Source: Bacteroidales bacterium UBA1736
GTDB lineage: Bacteria > Bacteroidota > Bacteroidia > Bacteroidales > UBA932
Length of the DNA stretch: 18,054 nucleotides
Assembly (NCBI GenBank): GCA_002315825.1
Contig: DCIC01000087.1
Span: forward strand, 1,416 to 19,469
Direction: 5' to 3'
Shown: one piece after another, positions 14,136 to 18,054 of the stretch
Position numbering within the stretch: position 1 is the stretch's first letter
Layout: each line of letters starts with the position of its first letter
Notes under the pieces: generated by a model
The model's database searches: none
Told to the model about the DNA's origin: nothing
What the model saw: only the letters and a program-made list of their open reading frames with translations
Position numbers and translations under genes: made by a program

Positions 14136-15303
14136 CTCTCAAAAAAGACGCCTGGCCATTCTCGGCTCTACAGGCTCAATAGGTCGGCAGACTTTGGATG
14201 TCGTCCGCCAGCATCCTGATCTGTTTGAAGTGGAGCTGATAACTGCAAACAATAGTGTGGATTTGCTTGCCAGTCAGGCTGTGGAGTTCGATGTGAACAA
14301 TGTGGTTGTTTGCAACAAGGCCAGATATGATGAGCTTGCATCCTCCCTTCAGCCCCGGGATATCAAAGTATTTGCCGGGATCGAGTCAGTCTGTGATTTG
14401 GTGAGGAGTGACAGAGTTGATATTGTGGTGGCCTCTATGGTGGGCTTCAGCGGGCTTCTCCCGACTATTTCAGCCATCAAGGCGGGTAAAATCATAGCTT
14501 TGGCAAATAAAGAGACATTGGTGGCGGCCGGTGCTATTGTGATGGACCTTGCCGCCCGTTTTGATGCTCCCATCCTCCCCGTGGATTCAGAGCATTCCGC
14601 TATTTTCCAGTGTTTGCTTGCCGCGCAGGGCAATAAGGTGTCGAAACTGCATATCACCGCATCCGGAGGGCCTTTCCGTACTTGGACGAAGGAGGACATT
14701 GCTGCTGCGACCAGCGCTATGGCCCTGAAACATCCGAATTGGACTATGGGGGCCAAGATTACTGTGGATTCATCCACGATGATGAACAAGGGTTTTGAGG
14801 TGATTGAGGCACGGTGGCTGTTTGATATGGAACCGGAGAGAATCAATGTGGTCGTACATCCCGAATCGATCATCCATTCGATGGTTGAGTTTGAGGATGG
14901 AGCAATTCTTGCTCAGCTGGGCAGTCCGGATATGCGTGGACCGATCCAGGTCGCTTTGGGATTTCCCCGAAGGATGCCTCTCGACAGCAAGAAACTGGAT
15001 TTTGCCGCTCTCGCATCATTGACCTTCGCGGCTCCGGATATGGAGAAATTCCCATCCCTGCAACTTGCATTTGACGCACTGTCCAGGGGCGGAAACATCC
15101 CTTGCGCGTTGAATGCTGCGAATGAAGCCTCTGTTGCGGCTTTTCTTGAGGATAGGGTCAGCTTCTATGGAATGACTGATATAGTAGAGAAGTGTGTGTC
15201 ACAGACTCCCTTTATTCCCGATCCTTCTTTGGATGACATTCTTAAGACAAACTCTGAAGTGTTTGCAAAGGCAAAAGAATTGATTTATGGTTGCATTGAT
15301 TAA
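14122..15303 (+). CDS. dxr: 1-deoxy-D-xylulose 5-phosphate reductoisomerase
   Basis: Converts DXP to 2-C-methyl-D-erythritol 4-phosphate with NADPH and a divalent metal, the committed step of the MEP isoprenoid pathway (also called IspC). Start chosen at 14122 (MQPSSSQKRRLAILGSTGSIG), giving 393 residues. An ATG at 14083 would extend deeper into the M23 gene with unrelated sequence. Visible motifs are the nucleotide-binding GSTGSIG (15-21), LANKETLVAAG, the metal-binding PVDSEHSAIFQCL, TASGGPFR, HPNWTMGAKITVDSSTMMNK and the GSPDMRGPIQVAL segment. It overlaps both the upstream gene (14 nt) and rseP downstream (17 nt). The dxr-rseP pairing is widespread in bacteria. Confidence 0.97.
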   Translation: MQPSSSQKRRLAILGSTGSIGRQTLDVVRQHPDLFEVELITANNSVDLLASQAVEFDVNNVVVCNKARYDELASSLQPRDIKVFAGIESVCDLVRSDRVDIVVASMVGFSGLLPTISAIKAGKIIALANKETLVAAGAIVMDLAARFDAPILPVDSEHSAIFQCLLAAQGNKVSKLHITASGGPFRTWTKEDIAAATSAMALKHPNWTMGAKITVDSSTMMNKGFEVIEARWLFDMEPERINVVVHPESIIHSMVEFEDGAILAQLGSPDMRGPIQVALGFPRRMPLDSKKLDFAALASLTFAAPDMEKFPSLQLAFDALSRGGNIPCALNAANEASVAAFLEDRVSFYGMTDIVEKCVSQTPFIPDPSLDDILKTNSEVFAKAKELIYGCID

Positions 15304-16588
15304 GGCTTTGCAGGTTATCCTTGCATTGTCAATTCTGATAATAGCTCACGAGCTGGGTCATTTCACCTTTTCGAAATTGTTCGGAATCCGGGTGGAGAAG
15401 TTCTTTCTTTTTTTTGACGTAGGAGGAAAATCCCTTTTCAAGTTTAAGGTAGGGGAGACTGTTTATGGCATTGGCTGGCTCCCTCTTGGCGGCTATTGTA
15501 AGATCAGCGGAATGATTGATGAATCGATGGATGTGGAGGGTCTCAAATCAGAGCCTCAACCTTGGGAATTCCGTACAAAACCGGCTTGGCAGCGACTTCT
15601 GGTCCTTTTTGGAGGAGTGCTCTTCAATTTTATCGTCGCGATTGTTCTGTTTTCGGGAATGCTTGCCGTAAACGGAAAGACATATGTTCCCAATGAGGGT
15701 AATGCCGTGTATGTGAACGATCTTTCCTATGAGATGGGATTCCGGACCGGGGATTACATCTTGTCTATGGATGATTATGTTCCGGACAATTTCTGGAATC
15801 TCCAGTCGGACCTCGGCCGTCGTCTTGTGCATAAAGTGACAGTGCTGCGCGGAAATGACACTCTGGATATTTATTTGGACAGATCTATGATTGGTGATGT
15901 GATGAACACTCCCGGTATGTTTGATCTGGCATTGCCGTTTGTCGTTGATACTTTGATGGAAGGCTCACCCAATTTTGCGGCGGGTCTTGGGCGCGGGGAC
16001 AGAGTGATAGCGTTTGACAGCCTTACGGTCAACTATATACAAGATTCCAGGCCTATTCTCTCAGAGCGACGCGGTGGCAAGACAATAGCCACGGTGGTCC
16101 GGGGGGCGGATACCTTGGACATTCCTCTTCAGGTGGATACCGCCGGCCGTATCGGTGTATATATGCAGTCTCCGGAATATAGGACAAGGGAGTACTCTGT
16201 ACTTGAATCCGTGCCTGCGGGGTGCGCTTATACTTGGGAAATGATAAGGGATTATGTCCGGGATTTGAGGCTGATAGCCACTCCCAGTACGCAGGCGTAC
16301 AAGTCTGTGGGAAGTTTTATCGCTGTCGGACAGATATTTCCGAGCGTTTGGGACTGGGCTCAGTTCATATATATTCTTGCGGTCCTGTCAATAATGCTTG
16401 GTGTGATGAATCTTATACCTATCCCTGGTCTTGACGGAGGTCACATTCTGTTTACTCTCGTGGAGATCCTGACCGGACGCAAACCCAGCGATAAATTTAT
16501 GATGGCCGCGCAGATGGTGGGGATGATACTGCTGATTGCACTGATGGTTATGGCCTTCGGGAATGATATAGGAAGATTGATGAGATAA
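15287..16588 (+). CDS. rseP: RseP-like site-2 protease (M50 intramembrane metalloprotease)
   Basis: Zinc protease that cuts membrane-embedded substrates such as anti-sigma factors or leftover signal peptides. The protein has 433 residues. The HELGH zinc motif lies at 21-25 in the first transmembrane segment. A second hydrophobic segment spans about 103-128. Two PDZ-like regions follow (about 130-210 and 215-300, including EGSPNFAAGLGRGDRVIAFDS). The third zinc ligand region NLIPIPGLDGGH begins at 375, and a final membrane helix lies near 405-425. The ATG lies 17 nt inside dxr. Its substrate is not known here, and no anti-sigma factor gene is in the window. Confidence 0.95.
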   Translation: MVALIKALQVILALSILIIAHELGHFTFSKLFGIRVEKFFLFFDVGGKSLFKFKVGETVYGIGWLPLGGYCKISGMIDESMDVEGLKSEPQPWEFRTKPAWQRLLVLFGGVLFNFIVAIVLFSGMLAVNGKTYVPNEGNAVYVNDLSYEMGFRTGDYILSMDDYVPDNFWNLQSDLGRRLVHKVTVLRGNDTLDIYLDRSMIGDVMNTPGMFDLALPFVVDTLMEGSPNFAAGLGRGDRVIAFDSLTVNYIQDSRPILSERRGGKTIATVVRGADTLDIPLQVDTAGRIGVYMQSPEYRTREYSVLESVPAGCAYTWEMIRDYVRDLRLIATPSTQAYKSVGSFIAVGQIFPSVWDWAQFIYILAVLSIMLGVMNLIPIPGLDGGHILFTLVEILTGRKPSDKFMMAAQMVGMILLIALMVMAFGNDIGRLMR

Positions 16589-16599
16589 TACATATTCAT

Positions 16600-17598
16600 A
16601 TGAAACGGTTATTTTGCTTTTTGTCTGTTGTTTTTGCCCTTGCGTCCTGTGGACATTCAGGCAAGGCTCTTCTTCCAAACGTCAGCGGTAAGGCTGGGGA
16701 AGTGATTGTTGTGCTGGACAAGTCTGAATGGGAAGGTAATCTGGGTGTGACTATCCGTGATCTTCTGGCCTGTGATTGTCCTTGGCTTGCACAGAAAGAA
16801 CCCTTGTATTCTTTGGTGAATGTTACCCCTTCCGGCTTTGTGGATATGTTCAAGGTGCATAGGAATATTGTGTATGTGGAAATTGATCCTCAGGCACAGA
16901 AAGAGTGTGTGGTGCTGAGGAATGATATGTGGGCAAGTCCACAGTGTGTGATTCAGATCAGCGCATTTGACTCGGAGTCCGCGGGACGGCTGATCAGTGA
17001 GAACTCGCAGATGATTGTCAATTCTCTTGAACAGGCTGAAAGGGACAGGGTCATTAATAACACTCTTATGTATGAGGAGAAGTCCATAGCACCTCAGGTG
17101 AAGGAAATAATGGGCGGATCCCCTCATTTTCCTTCAGGGTATAAGCTGCTGAAAAAAACCGATGACTTTATATGGATAGCAGATGAAAAGCAGTATACCA
17201 CTCAGGGTGTGCTAATTTATAAATATCCGGCTGAGGCAGGTGACCAGGAGTTTACAAGGGACAATATCATTTCGCACAGAAACGCCGCTTTGAAGGAGAA
17301 CGTGCCCGGTATGTTTGAGAATACCTATATGACGACTACGGAATATGTCTTGCCTGAGGTGTCATTTGTGAAATACAAGGGTAGGGAATTCGCTCAGACC
17401 CGTGGATTCTGGGAAGTGTACAATGATTATATGGGCGGACCCTTCGTTTCTCATTCTTTCTTCAGCCCTGACGGCAGTGAAATTATCGTCCTGGATGCTT
17501 TCGTCTATGCCCCCAAATATGATAAAAGGCAGTATCTGAGGCAAGTGGAGTCTCTTCTGTATTCCTTTGAGTGGGCAGAGGAAAAGCCGGAAAAATAA
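16600..17598 (+). CDS. DUF4837 family lipoprotein
   Basis: Hypothetical protein of 332 residues, resembling the Bacteroidota DUF4837 family. It starts with a lipoprotein signal peptide, MKRLFCFLSVVFALASC, with lipobox LASC and lipidated C17, so it should be anchored in a membrane facing the periplasm. No catalytic motif is recognisable. Noticeable stretches are GEVIVVLDKSEWEGNLG near the N-terminus and the C-terminal TRGFWEVYNDYMGGPFVSHSFF. It follows rseP after 11 nt and is the last gene of the M23-dxr-rseP group, which suggests an envelope-related role. No function can be assigned from sequence. Confidence 0.88.
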   Translation: MKRLFCFLSVVFALASCGHSGKALLPNVSGKAGEVIVVLDKSEWEGNLGVTIRDLLACDCPWLAQKEPLYSLVNVTPSGFVDMFKVHRNIVYVEIDPQAQKECVVLRNDMWASPQCVIQISAFDSESAGRLISENSQMIVNSLEQAERDRVINNTLMYEEKSIAPQVKEIMGGSPHFPSGYKLLKKTDDFIWIADEKQYTTQGVLIYKYPAEAGDQEFTRDNIISHRNAALKENVPGMFENTYMTTTEYVLPEVSFVKYKGREFAQTRGFWEVYNDYMGGPFVSHSFFSPDGSEIIVLDAFVYAPKYDKRQYLRQVESLLYSFEWAEEKPEK

Positions 17599-17599
17599 T

Positions 17600-17630
17600 T
17601 TTGTCATAATAAAAATAATTATTACCTTTG
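17600..17630 (+). promoter_or_regulatory. Consensus Bacteroidota promoter for tRNA-Glu (and rpsT)
   Basis: TTTG (17600-17603), exactly 19 nt, then TACCTTTG (17623-17630), a perfect TTTG-N19-TAnnTTTG. Transcription would start about 17636-17638, a few bases before the tRNA. The spacer is almost pure A/T. The -33 box starts 2 nt after the DUF4837 gene stop. Confidence 0.85.
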
Positions 17631-17640
17631 CAATCCGTTT

Positions 17641-17712
17641 GGTGGGTTCGTATAACGGCTAGTACTCGAGATTTTCATTCTCGCAATAGGAGTTCGATTC
17701 TCCTACCCACTA
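17641..17712 (+). tRNA. tRNA-Glu (anticodon UUC)
   Basis: A full cloverleaf of 72 nt can be folded. The acceptor stem GGTGGGT pairs with ACCCACT (17705-17711), with a G1-U72 wobble at the end. The D arm is GTATAACGGCTAGTAC. The anticodon stem CGAGA/TCTCG encloses loop TTTTCAT, anticodon TTC. The T stem AGGAG/CTCCT encloses TTCGATT. The discriminator is A17712. The 3' CCA is not encoded, so it must be added after transcription. Confidence 0.96.
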
Positions 17713-17736
17713 CTAGAAATATAAAAAATTAATATA

Positions 17737-17991
17737 ATGGCAAATAACGCATCTGCAGAAAAGTGCATTCGCCAGAGCGAAAGGCACAGATTGCATAACA
17801 GGTATTATGCAAAGACTACGAGGAACGCGATTCGTTCGTTGAGGAACACGACAGAAAAGAAGGCTGCTGAAGAGGCTGCACCAAAGGTTTTCGCAATGAT
17901 TGACAAACTTGCAAAGATTGGTCTCATTCACAAGAACAAGGCTTCAAACCTTAAGAGTGGCCTTCAGGTTTATATCAATAAACTTTCGTAA
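17737..17991 (+). CDS. rpsT: 30S ribosomal protein S20
   Basis: Primary 16S rRNA-binding protein of the small subunit, 84 residues, the usual length. The sequence is typical: MANNASAEKCIRQSERHRLHNR at the N-terminus, the basic helix YAKTTRNAIRSLRN, and the C-terminal LIHKNKASNLKSGLQVYINKL. It starts only 24 nt after the 3' end of tRNA-Glu, with no promoter or terminator between. It is therefore probably made from the tRNA promoter and freed by tRNA processing. A terminator hairpin follows 13 nt after the stop. Confidence 0.97.
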   Translation: MANNASAEKCIRQSERHRLHNRYYAKTTRNAIRSLRNTTEKKAAEEAAPKVFAMIDKLAKIGLIHKNKASNLKSGLQVYINKLS

Positions 17992-18004
17992 GGAAAACAA
18001 GAGG

Positions 18005-18031
18005 GGCCGCGATTTTCGCGGCCTTCTTCTT
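18005..18031 (+). terminator. Rho-independent terminator after rpsT
   Basis: Perfect 8-bp G/C-rich stem GGCCGCGA / TCGCGGCC (18005-18012 with 18016-18023), loop TTT, followed by the T-rich tail TTCTTCTT. Confidence 0.92.
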
Positions 18032-18054
18032 CGGGATGTAGCGCAGTTGGCTAG
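18032..18054 (+). tRNA. Start of a tRNA, probably tRNA-Pro (cut by window end)
   Basis: CGGGATG at 18032-18038 fits a 5' acceptor strand, then T8, A9, the D-stem strand GCGC (18041-18044), A14 and a D loop AGTTGGCTAG. This register gives the canonical U8 and A14 only if base 1 is C. A C1 acceptor start is typical of bacterial tRNA-Pro, and the sequence differs from the usual initiator tRNA start. The anticodon is outside the window, so identity is tentative. Confidence 0.65.

Noticed and set aside
14349..14873. 174-codon minus-strand frame inside dxr
   Set aside because: It lies wholly within dxr, which has every family motif; no start context or homology is recognisable.
16657..17127. 156-codon minus-strand frame inside the DUF4837 gene
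   Set aside because: Histidine-rich shadow frame with no domain; the plus-strand gene has a lipoprotein signal and fits the operon.
1..18054. Mobile elements, CRISPR arrays, prophage or defence genes
   Set aside because: No transposase, integrase, direct-repeat array or defence-type domain was recognised; the gene content is core metabolism throughout.

Overview
The window looks like chromosomal DNA from a Bacteroidales bacterium (Bacteroidota). It shows Bacteroidota-type promoters (TTTG-N19-TAnnTTTG), almost no Shine-Dalgarno sequences, a DUF4837 lipoprotein, the M23 peptidase-dxr-rseP-DUF4837 order, and the succinate-to-propionate gene set typical of gut Bacteroidales. The genus cannot be fixed from the sequence. 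No transposase, integrase, phage gene or CRISPR array was seen.

Minus strand, 1-7934: a propionate-formation block. In transcription order it holds a stand-alone biotin ligase (birA), then an almost gapless operon. The operon encodes the methylmalonyl-CoA decarboxylase carboxyltransferase (mmdA), the small membrane subunit (oadG/mmdD type), the biotin carrier protein, the Na+-pumping membrane subunit (oadB/mmdB type), methylmalonyl-CoA epimerase, a PduO-type cobalamin adenosyltransferase, the MeaB GTPase, and the small subunit of methylmalonyl-CoA mutase (mutA), which runs off the left edge. Together these convert succinyl-CoA to propionyl-CoA, spend the decarboxylation on Na+ export, and supply or protect the two cofactors involved (biotin and adenosylcobalamin).

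Plus strand, 8047-12270: a LysR-type regulator divergent from birA, a gamma-class carbonic anhydrase overlapping it, then a class-I cobalamin riboswitch in front of a BtuB-like TonB-dependent receptor and a BtuC-like permease that lacks the usual N-terminal helix. B12 uptake therefore sits beside B12-dependent metabolism, but only the uptake genes carry a visible B12 switch.

Minus strand, 12279-13243: ruvX (yqgF) and peptide deformylase, read from a promoter whose -33 box lies inside the start of the divergent gene. Plus strand, 13272-17598: membrane-anchored M23 peptidase, dxr (MEP isoprenoid pathway), the rseP site-2 protease and a DUF4837 lipoprotein, tightly packed. The right end holds tRNA-Glu(UUC) with a consensus promoter, rpsT (S20) just behind it, a rho-independent terminator, and the first 23 bases of another tRNA, probably tRNA-Pro.

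Most of the window is ordinary core metabolism. I see no clearly new system. The points most worth checking are the shortened BtuC-like permease with no ATPase or binding protein nearby, the LysR/gamma-carbonic anhydrase pair next to a decarboxylase operon, a cysteine cluster in the cobalamin adenosyltransferase, and several unusual transcript starts.
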